A program made the position numbers and the translations under genes. From Oscillospiraceae bacterium (GTDB lineage Bacteria > Bacillota > Clostridia > Oscillospirales > CAG-272): a stretch of DNA of 41,688 bases. The notes under the pieces are model-generated. The model did no database searches and was not told where the DNA came from. It was given only the letters and a program-made list of their open reading frames with translations. The DNA is taken from contig SVSG01000018.1 of NCBI GenBank assembly GCA_015064415.1, positions 4,399 to 46,086 of the forward strand, in the 5' to 3' direction. This document shows positions 15,281 to 24,385 of this stretch, in pieces; the first letter of the stretch is position 1, and each line of letters begins with the position of its first letter.

Positions 15281-18200
15281 TTACTTGAAGTACTTGACGG
15301 CGGAGCGGAACAGACCCATGTCGTACTCGCCGATGACGTTGCGGTAAAGATCCTTGCCCACGCGCTCGCTGTGGCCCATCTTGCCAAGCACACGGCCGTC
15401 GGGGGAGATGATACCCTCGATCGCGCTGATCGAGCCGTTGGGGTTGAAGGCGGTGTCCATCGAGGGGGCGCCGTCAAGATCTACGTACTGCGTGGCGATC
15501 TGACCGTTTGCGGCAAGCTCCTTTACAAGCTCGTCGGACGCAAGGAAGCGACCCTCGCCGTGCGAGATCGGCACGGTGTAGATCTCACCGACCTTCGTTT
15601 CGGCAAGCCAGGGGGACTTGTTGGTGCAAACGCGGGTGCGCACCAGCTTGGACTGGTGGCGACCGATGATGTTATAGGTCAGAGTGGGGCAGGAGGCATC
15701 GGTGTCGATGATCTTGCCGTAAGGCACAAGACCGAGCTTGATCAGCGCCTGGAAGCCGTTGCAGATACCAAGCATCAGGCCGTCGCGGTTCTCAAGGAGG
15801 CCCGTGACCTCTGCCTTGATCTCAGGGTTGCGGAAGAACGCGGTGATGAACTTGGCGGAGCCGTCGGGCTCGTCGCCGCCGGAGAAGCCGCCGGGGATGA
15901 ATACCATCTGCGACTCGGCCAGCTTCGCGGATACCTTTTCCACGCTTCTTGCCACGTCGTCGGCGGTGAGGTTGCGGATGACCACGATCTCGGGATCGGC
16001 ACCTGCCGCCTCCATTGCGCGGGCGGAGTCATACTCACAGTTCGTGCCGGGGAATACGGGGATCAGCACCTTCGGGCGCGCCACCTTAACGGCGGGAGCG
16101 GCGGTGCAGCCGCCCTCGTAAGCGAAGGTGGGCACGTTTTGCTCCTTGGCAGGGGCGTTGGTGGGATATACGCTTTCCAGCACGCCTTCGTTCAGGGCGA
16201 TCAGCTCGTCAATGCTTGCCTTGTCGCCTGCAAGGTCGATGACCTGTTCGGCGGTGGTCTCACCCAGCTTGAACGCGTAGGTGTTCTCGACCTCCTCGGA
16301 AAGCTCGGCTACGATAAAGCCGTACATACCGGCGGAGTGCCAATCGTCGTGCTGAGCGGACACAAAGCCGATCTTGTTGCCGAAGGACATTTTCATCACG
16401 GCTTCGCCAAGACCGTTTTCCACAGCCCAGGCTGCCTTGACCACGCCTTTCTTATGGAGCGCGTAGAACGCATCCCACGCGGCCTTTTGCGATTCAGCCG
16501 TGTCCTCGTCGGGGGCAAAGAGGTAAACGGGGTGACCCGCTTCCTTGAATTCGGGGGAAAGCACCTCGCCCGCCTGCACGGGGGCGATGGCGAAGGAGAT
16601 CAGCGTCGGGGGAACGTCCATATCAAGGAAGGTGCCCGACATCGAATCCTTACCGCCGATGGCGGCGGCGTTCAGCTCCAGCTGTGCGTCCATGGCGCCA
16701 AGCAGGGCCGCAAAGGGTTTGCCCCAGCGTGCGGGCTCGGTGCGCAGCTTTTCAAAGAACTCCTGCAGAGTGAGGTAGGCAAGCTTATAGTCGGCACCTG
16801 CGGCCACCAGCTTTGCCATAGAGGTGTAGACAGCGGCGCGTGCGCCGGTGTAGGGATCAATGCACATATGGTCGGGATCAAGGCCCCAAGCCATCACGCT
16901 TGCCTGCTCGGTCTTCTGACCGGGGAGGGTGGGCAGCAGTGCCGCCATAGCCTGCGCGGGGGTCTTTTGCGTCTTACCGCCGAAGGGCATCAGCACGCTG
17001 CCGGCACCAATAGAGCCGTCAAAGCGCTCGACAAGTCCGCGACGGGAGGCGGTCTTGAGGTCAGCCGCCATCTCGCGCAGATCGCCGTACAGCGCGCGGG
17101 AAAGGGCGGAGAGATCCTTTTCGGTCACGTCCACCACGGTGTGCTTGTCCGCACCGTTGGTGTTGAGGAACGCGCGGGAAAGGTCGGCAATGGTCTGCCC
17201 CTTCCAGGACATCACCATACGCGCTTCCTCGGTCACGGTAGCCACGCGATAGGCCTCCAGGTTCTCACCCTCGGCATATGCGATGAATTTTTCGGCATCC
17301 TCGGCGGCGACCACAACGGCCATACGCTCCTGAGATTCGGAGATGGCAAGCTCGGTGCCGTCCAGACCGTCATACTTTTTGCGCACGGCGTCCAGGTTGA
17401 TCACAAGGCCGTCGGCAAGCTCGCCGATGGCAACCGAGACACCGCCCGCACCAAAGTCATTGCAACGCTTGATAAGGCGCGTGACGTCGGGATTGCGGAA
17501 AAGGCGTTGGATCTTGCGCTCCTCGGGGGCGTTGCCCTTCTGTACCTCGGAGGCCATGGTGGTCAGCGACTTCATATTGTGGCTCTTGGAGGAGCCGGTG
17601 GCACCGCCGATGCCGTCGCGGCCGGTGCGGCCGCCAAGCAGCACGATCACGTCACCGGGGGCGGGACGCTCGCGGCGCACGTTGTAGGCGGGGGCGGCGG
17701 CAACCACAGCGCCGCACTCAAGGCGCTTTGCCACGTAGCCGTCGTGATAGACCTCGGCCACGTGACCGGTGGCAAGACCGATCTGGTTGCCGTAGGAGGA
17801 GTATCCTGCGGCGGCCGTCTGGCACAGCTTGCGCTGGGGCAGCTTGCCGGGCACGGTCTCGGAAAGTGCCTTGCGGGGGTCACCTGCGCCCGTCACGCGC
17901 ATGGCCTGATGCACGTAGGCACGGCCGGAGAGCGGGTCACGGATACAGCCGCCGATACAGGTGGCCGCACCGCCGAAGGGCTCGATCTCGGTGGGGTGGT
18001 TGTGCGTTTCGTTCTTGAACATCAAAAGCCAGTCCTGATCCTCGCCGTTCACCTTGGCGGTGACGTGAATGGAGCAGGCGTTGATCTCCTCGCTTTCGTC
18101 AAGCTCGGGGAGCGCGCCGCGCTTTTTGAGGACCTTGGTGGCGATGGTGGCAATATCCATCAGCGTCTGGGGACGCTTTGCGGCCTTCTCCTCGCCGTAG

Positions 18201-18967
18201 ACCTCCACGCGTGCGGCAAGATAGCGCTCATAAGCCGCCTGCACAGCGGGATCGCTGATCTTCACGCCGTCGATGTGGGTGGAGAAGGTGGTGTGACGGC
18301 AGTGGTCGGACCAGTAGGTGTCGACCACGCGGATCTCGGTGATGGTGGGATCGCGCTTTTCCTCTTCACGGAAGTAGGTCTGCAGGAACTTGAGGTCATC
18401 CAGGTCCATGGCAAGACCCAGGGTGTCAAGCAACTCGGCAAGCCCCTTCTCGTCAAGGGTGGTGAAGCCCGTGACGGTCGCAACCGTCTGGGGGATGGCG
18501 TACTCGATGGCAAGCGTTTCGGGCTTGTCAAGCGTTGCCTCGCGGCTTTCCACCGCGTTGATCACGTACTTTTTGATGGTGGCAAGATCCTCGTCGGAGA
18601 GCTTGCCCGCAAGCACGTAGACCTTGGCGGAGCGCACGGTGGGGCGCTCGACGCCGCTTTGCAGCTGAATGCACTGTGCGGCGGAGTCCGCGCGCTGGTC
18701 AAACTGACCGGGCAGGGGCTCCACGGCAAACACGGTGCCGCCCTTGGCGTCAAACTCCTCGCCCACAATGTCCAGCTGGGGCTCGGAGAAGATGGTGGCG
18801 ACTGCCTTGTCGAACAGTGCCTTGTCCAGATTTTCCACGTCATAGCGATTGATGACGCGCACACCGGTGAGGCCCTTGATGCCGACAAGGGTGGTGAGCT
18901 CCGCGAAAAGGCCGTTCGCCTCGTGCGCAAGCTCCGTCTTTTTCTCTACATATACTCTATAAACCAT
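15281..18967 (-). CDS. purL: Phosphoribosylformylglycinamidine synthase, single-chain
   Basis: 1228 residues from MVYRVYVEKKTEL, with AAGGAG upstream. It converts FGAR, glutamine and ATP to FGAM. The synthetase core occupies roughly the first 950 residues (for example THNHPTEIEPFGGAATCIGG and GRTGRDGIGGATGSS). A C-terminal class I glutamine amidotransferase begins near VLIPVFPGTNCEYDSARAME and carries the nucleophile Cys in GICNGFQ and a catalytic His in SHGEGRF. This is the long fused form found in Clostridia and streptococci rather than the three-subunit PurS/PurQ/PurL of Bacillus, consistent with no purS or purQ nearby. It lies 10 bp after purD. Confidence 0.96.
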   Translation of the reverse strand: MVYRVYVEKKTELAHEANGLFAELTTLVGIKGLTGVRVINRYDVENLDKALFDKAVATIFSEPQLDIVGEEFDAKGGTVFAVEPLPGQFDQRADSAAQCIQLQSGVERPTVRSAKVYVLAGKLSDEDLATIKKYVINAVESREATLDKPETLAIEYAIPQTVATVTGFTTLDEKGLAELLDTLGLAMDLDDLKFLQTYFREEEKRDPTITEIRVVDTYWSDHCRHTTFSTHIDGVKISDPAVQAAYERYLAARVEVYGEEKAAKRPQTLMDIATIATKVLKKRGALPELDESEEINACSIHVTAKVNGEDQDWLLMFKNETHNHPTEIEPFGGAATCIGGCIRDPLSGRAYVHQAMRVTGAGDPRKALSETVPGKLPQRKLCQTAAAGYSSYGNQIGLATGHVAEVYHDGYVAKRLECGAVVAAAPAYNVRRERPAPGDVIVLLGGRTGRDGIGGATGSSKSHNMKSLTTMASEVQKGNAPEERKIQRLFRNPDVTRLIKRCNDFGAGGVSVAIGELADGLVINLDAVRKKYDGLDGTELAISESQERMAVVVAAEDAEKFIAYAEGENLEAYRVATVTEEARMVMSWKGQTIADLSRAFLNTNGADKHTVVDVTEKDLSALSRALYGDLREMAADLKTASRRGLVERFDGSIGAGSVLMPFGGKTQKTPAQAMAALLPTLPGQKTEQASVMAWGLDPDHMCIDPYTGARAAVYTSMAKLVAAGADYKLAYLTLQEFFEKLRTEPARWGKPFAALLGAMDAQLELNAAAIGGKDSMSGTFLDMDVPPTLISFAIAPVQAGEVLSPEFKEAGHPVYLFAPDEDTAESQKAAWDAFYALHKKGVVKAAWAVENGLGEAVMKMSFGNKIGFVSAQHDDWHSAGMYGFIVAELSEEVENTYAFKLGETTAEQVIDLAGDKASIDELIALNEGVLESVYPTNAPAKEQNVPTFAYEGGCTAAPAVKVARPKVLIPVFPGTNCEYDSARAMEAAGADPEIVVIRNLTADDVARSVEKVSAKLAESQMVFIPGGFSGGDEPDGSAKFITAFFRNPEIKAEVTGLLENRDGLMLGICNGFQALIKLGLVPYGKIIDTDASCPTLTYNIIGRHQSKLVRTRVCTNKSPWLAETKVGEIYTVPISHGEGRFLASDELVKELAANGQIATQYVDLDGAPSMDTAFNPNGSISAIEGIISPDGRVLGKMGHSERVGKDLYRNVIGEYDMGLFRSAVKYFK

Positions 18968-18977
18968 TTGCAACTCC

Positions 18978-20246
18978 TTACTTGGCGGCAAGAGCGCGCG
19001 CGCCGATGTCTTTTCTGCAATATTTGTTCTCAAATTTGACCTTTTCCGCCACCTCGTAGGCATGCTTGATCGCACCCTCCAGGGTGTCGGCCGTTGCCAC
19101 GGCACCGATCACGCGACCGCCCGCGGTGAGCAGCTTGCCACCCTCCAGCTTCGCGCCGGCAACGAACAGATGCTCGTCACAGCCAAGCTCAGGGAGCGTC
19201 ATTTCAAACCCGCTTGCATATTTCTTGGGGTAGCCGTCAGAGGCCAGCACCACACAGCACGCGGCGCCGTCGCGGAACTTCACCTTCACATCGGCCAGCT
19301 TTTGCTGAGACACGGCCTGCATGATGGTGAACAGGTCGCTTTTAAGCAGCGGCAGTACCACCTGCGTTTCGGGGTCACCAAAGCGGCAGTTGTACTCGAT
19401 CACGCGCGGCCCCTTGGGGGTGATCATCAGCCCGAAGAACAGGCAACCCTTGAAGGTGCGCCCCTCGGCGTTCATCGCGTGCATCGTGGGCAGGAAGATC
19501 TTTTCCATGCACTCCTTTGCCACTTCCTCGGTGTAGTAGGGGTTGGGGGCGATGGTGCCCATGCCGCCCGTGTTCAGGCCCTCGTCATTGTCGCGGGCGC
19601 GCTTGTGGTCCATCGCGGAGACCATCGGCACCACGGTCTTGCCGTCCATAAAGGCCAGCACAGAGACCTCGGGGCCGGTCATGAACTCCTCGACCAGCAC
19701 GCGGCTGCCGCTCTCGCCAAAGACCTTGTCGCACATCATTTCCTTAACGGCCAGTTTTGCCTCCTCAAAGGTCTGTGCAATGACAACGCCCTTGCCAAGC
19801 GCCAGACCGTCCGCCTTAATGACGGCGGGGTAGTCCTGCTTTTCCAGGTACGCGATCGCCTTGTCGGGATCGTCAAAGGTCTCGGATGCCGCCGTGGGGA
19901 TGCCGTATTTGTGCATCAGCCACTTGGAAAAGACCTTGCTGCCCTCAATGATGGCGGCGTTTTTGCGGGGGCCGAAGCAGGGAATACCCAGCTCGTCCTC
20001 AAGGCGGTCAACACAGCCAAGCACCAGCGGATCATCAGGGGCAACCACGGCGAAATCAACGCGCTTTTCGCGGGCAAATGCCACGATGCCGTCGATGTCG
20101 GTCGCCTTGACGGGTACGCACTCCGCATCGGCGGCAATGCCGCCGTTGCCGGGGAGCGCGTAGATCTTTTCGACCTCAATATTTTCCTTGAGCTTTTTGA
20201 TGATGGTATGCTCGCGGCCACCGCCGCCTACAACTAAAATATGCAT
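18978..20246 (-). CDS. purD: Phosphoribosylamine--glycine ligase
   Basis: 422 residues from the ATG at 20246 (MHILVVGGGGREH), with AAGGAG 7 bases upstream; the in-frame TTG two codons earlier sits against the ribosome binding site and is unlikely. It is an ATP-grasp ligase joining phosphoribosylamine and glycine to GAR. Visible features are the N-terminal glycine-rich loop VVGGGGREH, the ATP-grasp stretch (VIKADGLALGKGVVIA), FMTGPEVSVLAF, and the metal-binding NCRFGDPETQ. The order within the operon is AICAR transformylase, purD, purL. Confidence 0.96.
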   Translation of the reverse strand: MHILVVGGGGREHTIIKKLKENIEVEKIYALPGNGGIAADAECVPVKATDIDGIVAFAREKRVDFAVVAPDDPLVLGCVDRLEDELGIPCFGPRKNAAIIEGSKVFSKWLMHKYGIPTAASETFDDPDKAIAYLEKQDYPAVIKADGLALGKGVVIAQTFEEAKLAVKEMMCDKVFGESGSRVLVEEFMTGPEVSVLAFMDGKTVVPMVSAMDHKRARDNDEGLNTGGMGTIAPNPYYTEEVAKECMEKIFLPTMHAMNAEGRTFKGCLFFGLMITPKGPRVIEYNCRFGDPETQVVLPLLKSDLFTIMQAVSQQKLADVKVKFRDGAACCVVLASDGYPKKYASGFEMTLPELGCDEHLFVAGAKLEGGKLLTAGGRVIGAVATADTLEGAIKHAYEVAEKVKFENKYCRKDIGARALAAK

Positions 20247-20273
20247 CGGCAAACTCCTTATCCAAAATGGCGA

Positions 20274-21452
20274 TTAGTGATGGAACAGACGCATGCCCGT
20301 GAAGGCCACGGTCATGCCGTACTTGTCGGCGCACGCAATCACGGCGTCGTCGCGGATCGAGCCACCGGGCTCAGCCACGTACTTGACACCGCTGGCGGCG
20401 GCGCGCTGAATGTTGTCGTCGAAGGGGAAGAACGCGTCAGAGCCGAGCGCCACGCCGTCCTTGGTGGCAAGGTAGGCCTTGATCTCCGCATCCGTGAGGG
20501 GTGCGGGCTGCTCGGTGAAGTATTTCTGCCAGTTGCCCTCGGCGCACACGTCCTCCTCGTTGCGGTTGATGTAACCGTCAATGACGTTGTCGCGGGTGGG
20601 GCGGGCGAGATCTTGGCGGAAGGGAAGGTTCAACACCTTCTCGTGCTGGCGCAGGAACCAGGTGTCGGCCTTGGAGCCCGCAAGGCGGGTGCAGTGGATA
20701 CGGGATTGCTGACCCGCGCCCACACCGATGGCCTGACCGTCCACGGCGTAGCATACCGAATTGGATTGGGTATATTTCAGCGTGATCAATGCTACGATCA
20801 GATCGCGCACCGCACTTTCGGGCAGATCCTTGTTCACGGTGACGATGTTGGAAAGCAGCTCACGGTTGATCTCAAAGTTGTTGCGACCCTGCTGGAAGGT
20901 GATGCCATAGACCTGCTTGGTCTCGATCTCGGCGGGCACGTAATCGGGGTCGATCTTGACGATGTTGTAAGCGCCCTTGCGCTTGGATTTCAGAATTTCC
21001 AGTGCCTCGGGCTCGTAGCCGGGGGCGATGATGCCGTCCGAGACCTCGCGCTGAATCAGCTTCGCGGTGGGAACGTCACACACGTCGGAAAGTGCCACCC
21101 AGTCACCGAACGAGCACATACGGTCGGTGCCGCGTGCGCGCGCGTATGCGCAAGCAAGAGGGGTGCTGACCTCCTCGGGGGTGACAAAGCATGCCTTCAT
21201 CAGCTCCTCGCTCATGGGGGTACCCACGGCGGCGGAGGTGGGGGACACGTGCTTGAAGGAGGTCACGGCGGGCATGCCGAGGGCGGCCTTCAATTCCTTC
21301 ACGAGCTGCCAGGAGTTGAACGCATCCAGAAAGTTGATGTAGCCGGGGCGGCCGCACAGAATTTCGATCGGCAGCTCCGAGCCGTCTGCCATATAGATCT
21401 TGGAGGGCTTCTGGTTGGGGTTACAACCGTATTTCAGTTCAAATTCTTTCAT
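20274..21452 (-). CDS. AICAR transformylase (PurH-like, lacking the IMP cyclohydrolase domain)
   Basis: 392 residues, covering only the formyltransferase half of the usual ~510-residue bifunctional PurH. It transfers formyl from 10-formyl-THF to AICAR. The Lys-His catalytic pair is visible in SFKHVSPTSAA, with further family blocks YTQSNSVCYA, IGVGAGQQSRIHC and SDAFFPFDDNI near the C terminus. The N-terminal MGS-like cyclohydrolase domain is absent; the start MKEFELKYGCNPNQKP corresponds to the beginning of the transformylase domain. Ring closure is presumably done by the separate protein encoded at 21691-22407, the neighbouring operon gene. Confidence 0.92.
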   Translation of the reverse strand: MKEFELKYGCNPNQKPSKIYMADGSELPIEILCGRPGYINFLDAFNSWQLVKELKAALGMPAVTSFKHVSPTSAAVGTPMSEELMKACFVTPEEVSTPLACAYARARGTDRMCSFGDWVALSDVCDVPTAKLIQREVSDGIIAPGYEPEALEILKSKRKGAYNIVKIDPDYVPAEIETKQVYGITFQQGRNNFEINRELLSNIVTVNKDLPESAVRDLIVALITLKYTQSNSVCYAVDGQAIGVGAGQQSRIHCTRLAGSKADTWFLRQHEKVLNLPFRQDLARPTRDNVIDGYINRNEEDVCAEGNWQKYFTEQPAPLTDAEIKAYLATKDGVALGSDAFFPFDDNIQRAAASGVKYVAEPGGSIRDDAVIACADKYGMTVAFTGMRLFHH

Positions 21453-21496
21453 TTTTACACCTCTTTTTTGTGATGTGTCAGTGGTTTTGGTGAGGA

Positions 21497-21657
21497 ACTA
21501 CCCCACCACCGCAAGCGGTCCCCCGCCCCTCACAAGGGGCGGACGAGCGAGTACGAACAGTGCGCATAGGCGCATAAGATGATATAGCTGACAATGTGGC
21601 TACATTGTCCTCCCCTTGAGAGGGGAGGGGAACCAACGGAGTTGGTGGTGGGGTAGT
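21497..21657. repeat. Intergenic palindromic repeat family I, copy D (hairpins swapped)
   Basis: 161-bp copy between two purine genes with ends ACTACCCC and GGGTAGT. The interior keeps the GCGGAC.AGCGAGT.CGAACA orientation of copies A-C, but the small terminal hairpins are exchanged: ACCGCAAGCGGT is on the left and ACCAACGGAGTTGGT on the right. It lies inside the purine operon, so transcripts must read through it or restart. Confidence 0.83.
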
Positions 21658-21690
21658 AATAAACCGGACGCCCCGCCATATTTATAAAAT

Positions 21691-22407
21691 TTACGCGTTC
21701 TTATTGACGATACGGGTCTCGGTCTCGCCGGTCTTGATGTCGATATAGCGCACGAACAGGGAGACCTTATTGTCCTCGTTGAGGTTTGTCCAAATGAGAT
21801 CCGTCAGCGTGTCGATGTCCACGTCGGGCAGCTCCAAGGTCTTGGGCTCACCCTCAAAGGAGGGCAGGGGATCGCCGTCGCTATGATAGGTGTGGATGAA
21901 CTTGGCGCGACCTGCAATGGGGTTGGAGTACGCGTAGGTGAAGCGCTCGCAGGAGGAGTCGTCACCCTCAGCGCTCTTGAGGATGGACATGGCAAAGTTC
22001 ATGCCGTCCTCCTCGCGGCGGATGATGCCGGAGATACGGGGGGTGAAGTTGGGGCAATCGTCCTCAAATTCACGGGTGCGCAGCGCCTGCTCAAAGGTCA
22101 TCTGCTTGTCCATCAGCTCGTAGATCGTGTCGGTCTGGTCGCCGTTGGTCACAATGGTCTTGTTGCCAAGCACGCGCACGGGGTAGTAGATGATCAGATG
22201 GGGGTCAACCATCTTGGATTCATCAAACGCCTTGGTGCGCATCGCGTCCCCCTCGGGAACGAACACGCGGTTGCGGCTGTTGACGCTTCTGCCCATAATA
22301 AAGTAGGCGGTGACCGCCTTTTTGCCGTCGGCGCTCTTGCCGATCATAATGCCTCTGCCGTGGTAGGCAAGAGAGTTCAGTTCATTTGCGATGGTTGAAA
22401 CCTTCAT
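21691..22407 (-). CDS. IMP cyclohydrolase, PurO-like
   Basis: 238 residues from MKVSTIANELNSLAYHGRGI, with AAGGAG upstream. It matches the IMP_cyclohyd family (archaeal PurO type, Ntn-hydrolase-like fold), with blocks YHGRGIMIGKS, YFIMGRSVNSRNRVF, HLIIYYPVR, TRE.ED.CPNFTPRISG and YSNPIAGRAKFIHTY. It closes the ring of FAICAR to give IMP, the step normally done by the N-terminal domain of bacterial PurH. Its place next to a transformylase-only PurH supports this role. The purN side carries two terminator-like hairpins, so expression of the downstream half of the operon may be reduced or separately started; I see no clear promoter there. Confidence 0.88.
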   Translation of the reverse strand: MKVSTIANELNSLAYHGRGIMIGKSADGKKAVTAYFIMGRSVNSRNRVFVPEGDAMRTKAFDESKMVDPHLIIYYPVRVLGNKTIVTNGDQTDTIYELMDKQMTFEQALRTREFEDDCPNFTPRISGIIRREEDGMNFAMSILKSAEGDDSSCERFTYAYSNPIAGRAKFIHTYHSDGDPLPSFEGEPKTLELPDVDIDTLTDLIWTNLNEDNKVSLFVRYIDIKTGETETRIVNKNA

Positions 22408-22436
22408 GTTAAATCTCCTTATGTGTGGGGGATGCG

Positions 22437-22599
22437 GTGGGGAAAACTTTTGCAAACTGTCCTCGCCTGCGTCGTCCTCGCTACGCGAGCACGTTGACAC
22501 GCTTCGCGGTCACGGCGAGCACAGTCGGATGTTCTCGCACAGCGAGAACGCCACCCCTTTGGGGTGCGCACGCCTTCGGCAACCGCGAGTTTTCCCCAC
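22437..22599. repeat. Terminator-like hairpin with a 139-base nested insert
   Basis: Outer arms GTGGGGAAAACT (22437-22448) and AGTTTTCCCCAC (22588-22599) are those of the G-rich hairpin family. The loop holds TCCTCGCCTGC, the CGCTACGCGAGCACG and CACGCTTCGCGGTCACGG blocks, TTCTCGCACAGCGAGAA and CCTTCGGCAACCGC. It lies between purN and the IMP cyclohydrolase gene. Confidence 0.7.
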
Positions 22600-22679
22600 A
22601 CCCCTTTCAAAATCTTTCAAAAACGGGAGTTGCTTTGTTCGCACAAACCTTAAAATTGCTTAAAGGGTTTTGCGGGGGT

Positions 22680-22711
22680 GTGGGGGCGGCTTTTTTCAAA
22701 AGCGCCCCCAT
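22680..22711. terminator. G-rich terminator-like hairpin after purN
   Basis: GTGGGGGCGGCTTTT pairs imperfectly with AAAAGCGCCCCCA, 8 bp past the purN stop codon on the minus strand, with the family flank AAAGGGTTTTGCGGGGGT on the plus side. Confidence 0.55.
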
Positions 22712-22719
22712 CGCGTCCC

Positions 22720-23325
22720 TTACAGCTTACTACAAACTTCTTCAACCGCTTGCGGCAATATGATCCACTCCGCCTGCTCCATCACGCGGCGCTGCAACAC
22801 CTCGGGGGTGTCGCCCTCTTCCACGTAAACCGCCTTTTGCGCAATGATCTTGCCCCCGTCGGGGATCTCGTTCACAAAATGTACCGTTGCGCCCGTGACC
22901 TTCACGCCCTTTGCAAGCGCCGCCTCGTGGGGCGCAAGACCGTACATCCCCTTGCCGCAAAAGCTGGGGATGAGGGCGGGGTGCACGTTGATGATGCGCT
23001 CCGGCCACTTGCTTGTGAAGCTGGCGGACAGAATGTTCATAAAGCCGGCAAGCACGATGAGGTCGATCTTGTGCGCGGCAAGCTCTTTTTCAATCGCCGC
23101 CTCAAACGCCTCCTGCGAGCCAAGCTCGCGCTTCCACGCCACCGCGGTGGCGATGTTCTTTTTCTTGGCACGCTCCAGCGCAAAGGCGTTCGGATTGCTG
23201 GCAACCACCAGCACGATCTCGCCGCTCTTGAGAATGCCCTTGTCCTCGGCATCCATCAGCGCCTGCAAGTTGGTGCCGCCGCCCGAAACAAAAACGGCAA
23301 TGCGCGCCTTGTTATCGGTAGCCAT
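22720..23325 (-). CDS. purN: Phosphoribosylglycinamide formyltransferase
   Basis: 201 residues. It transfers formyl from 10-formyl-THF to GAR, giving FGAR. Family motifs are VSGGGTNLQALMDA at the N terminus (phosphate binding), the catalytic block INVHPALIPSF with Asn and His, GATVHFVNE and DGGKIIAQ with the catalytic Asp. The start codon overlaps the purM stop as TGATG, so translation is coupled. It uses folate one-carbon units and therefore fits the ZTP-controlled operon. Confidence 0.95.
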   Translation of the reverse strand: MATDNKARIAVFVSGGGTNLQALMDAEDKGILKSGEIVLVVASNPNAFALERAKKKNIATAVAWKRELGSQEAFEAAIEKELAAHKIDLIVLAGFMNILSASFTSKWPERIINVHPALIPSFCGKGMYGLAPHEAALAKGVKVTGATVHFVNEIPDGGKIIAQKAVYVEEGDTPEVLQRRVMEQAEWIILPQAVEEVCSKL

Positions 23326-24371
23326 CAGCAGAACACCACGCCGTCGTCGCCCTCAATGATCTCACCGATCACGTAGGGCTTCTCGCCGTTCTCTTCCAGC
23401 ACGGAAAGGGCGGTTTCAACCTCGTTGGCGGGCACCACGATGCTCATGCCCACACCCATGTTGTAGGTGTTGAACATATCTCTCTCGGGGATGTTGCCCC
23501 ACTTGGCGATCATATCGAAGATGGGCAGGACCTTGACAGCTGCCTTCTCGATCTTGGCGGAAAGTCCCTTGGGGATGGAGCGCGGAATGTTCTCGTAAAA
23601 TCCGCCGCCCGTGATGTGGGAAATGCCCTTCACGTTCACCTTCTCCAAAAGCGCCAGCACGGGCTTGACGTAGATCTTGGTGGGGGTAAGCAGGGTTTCT
23701 GCGATCGTCTTGCCGCCAAGCTCCTCGCGTGCCACGTACAGCTCGGGATTGTTGCTGTCAATGTCGAATACCTTGCGGCAAAGAGAGAAGCCGTTGGAGT
23801 GAATACCGGTGGAGGGGAGCGCGATGATCACGTCGCCCGAGCGCATTTTGCTGTTGTCCAGGATCTTCTTCTTGTCCACGATACCCACGGCAAAGCCGGC
23901 AAGGTCATATTCCTCTACGGGCATCATGCCGGGGTGCTCGGCGGTCTCGCCACCGATCAGTGCGGCACCCGACTGCACACAGCCCTCTGCCACGCCGCCG
24001 ACGATCTCTGCGATCTTTTCGGGCACGTTCTTGCCGCAGGCGATGTAGTCCAGGAAAAAGAGGGGCTTTGCGCCCACGCAAATGATGTCGTTGACGCACA
24101 TGGCCACGGCGTCAATGCCGATGGTGTCGTGCTTGTCCATCAGAATGGCCAGCTTCACCTTCGTGCCGCAACCGTCGGTGCCGGAGACAAGCACGGGCTC
24201 CTCCATACCGGCAAGGGGCAGACCGAAGCAGCCGCCGAAGCCGCCCACGTCATCAAGGCATCCCTCATTTTTGGTGCGCTTGATGTGCTTTTTCATCAGT
24301 TCAACGGCCTTGTAGCCCGCGGTGATGTCCACACCTGCGGCCGCATAGCTTGCAGAATAACTTTTTTCCAT
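23325..24371 (-). CDS. purM: Phosphoribosylformylglycinamidine cyclo-ligase
   Basis: 348 residues from the ATG at 24371 ([16 protein letters not shown]); a TTG six codons upstream is less likely, because an AGAGGA site is correctly spaced for the ATG. It is the AIR synthetase, closing FGAM to AIR with ATP. Visible family signatures are [24 protein letters not shown] (nucleotide and substrate loop), [28 protein letters not shown] and [13 protein letters not shown]. It starts 14 bp after purF and overlaps purN by one base. Confidence 0.96.
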   Translation of the reverse strand: MEKSYSASYAAAGVDITAGYKAVELMKKHIKRTKNEGCLDDVGGFGGCFGLPLAGMEEPVLVSGTDGCGTKVKLAILMDKHDTIGIDAVAMCVNDIICVGAKPLFFLDYIACGKNVPEKIAEIVGGVAEGCVQSGAALIGGETAEHPGMMPVEEYDLAGFAVGIVDKKKILDNSKMRSGDVIIALPSTGIHSNGFSLCRKVFDIDSNNPELYVAREELGGKTIAETLLTPTKIYVKPVLALLEKVNVKGISHITGGGFYENIPRSIPKGLSAKIEKAAVKVLPIFDMIAKWGNIPERDMFNTYNMGVGMSIVVPANEVETALSVLEENGEKPYVIGEIIEGDDGVVFC

Positions 24372-24385
24372 GTCTGTGTCCTCTT

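Noticed and set aside
13355-19039. A 1894-codon open frame on the plus strand opposite fhs, purL and part of purD
   Set aside because: It is the antisense shadow of strongly GC-biased codons; it has no ribosome binding site, no recognisable domain, and a His/Gly/Val-rich composition typical of such shadows.
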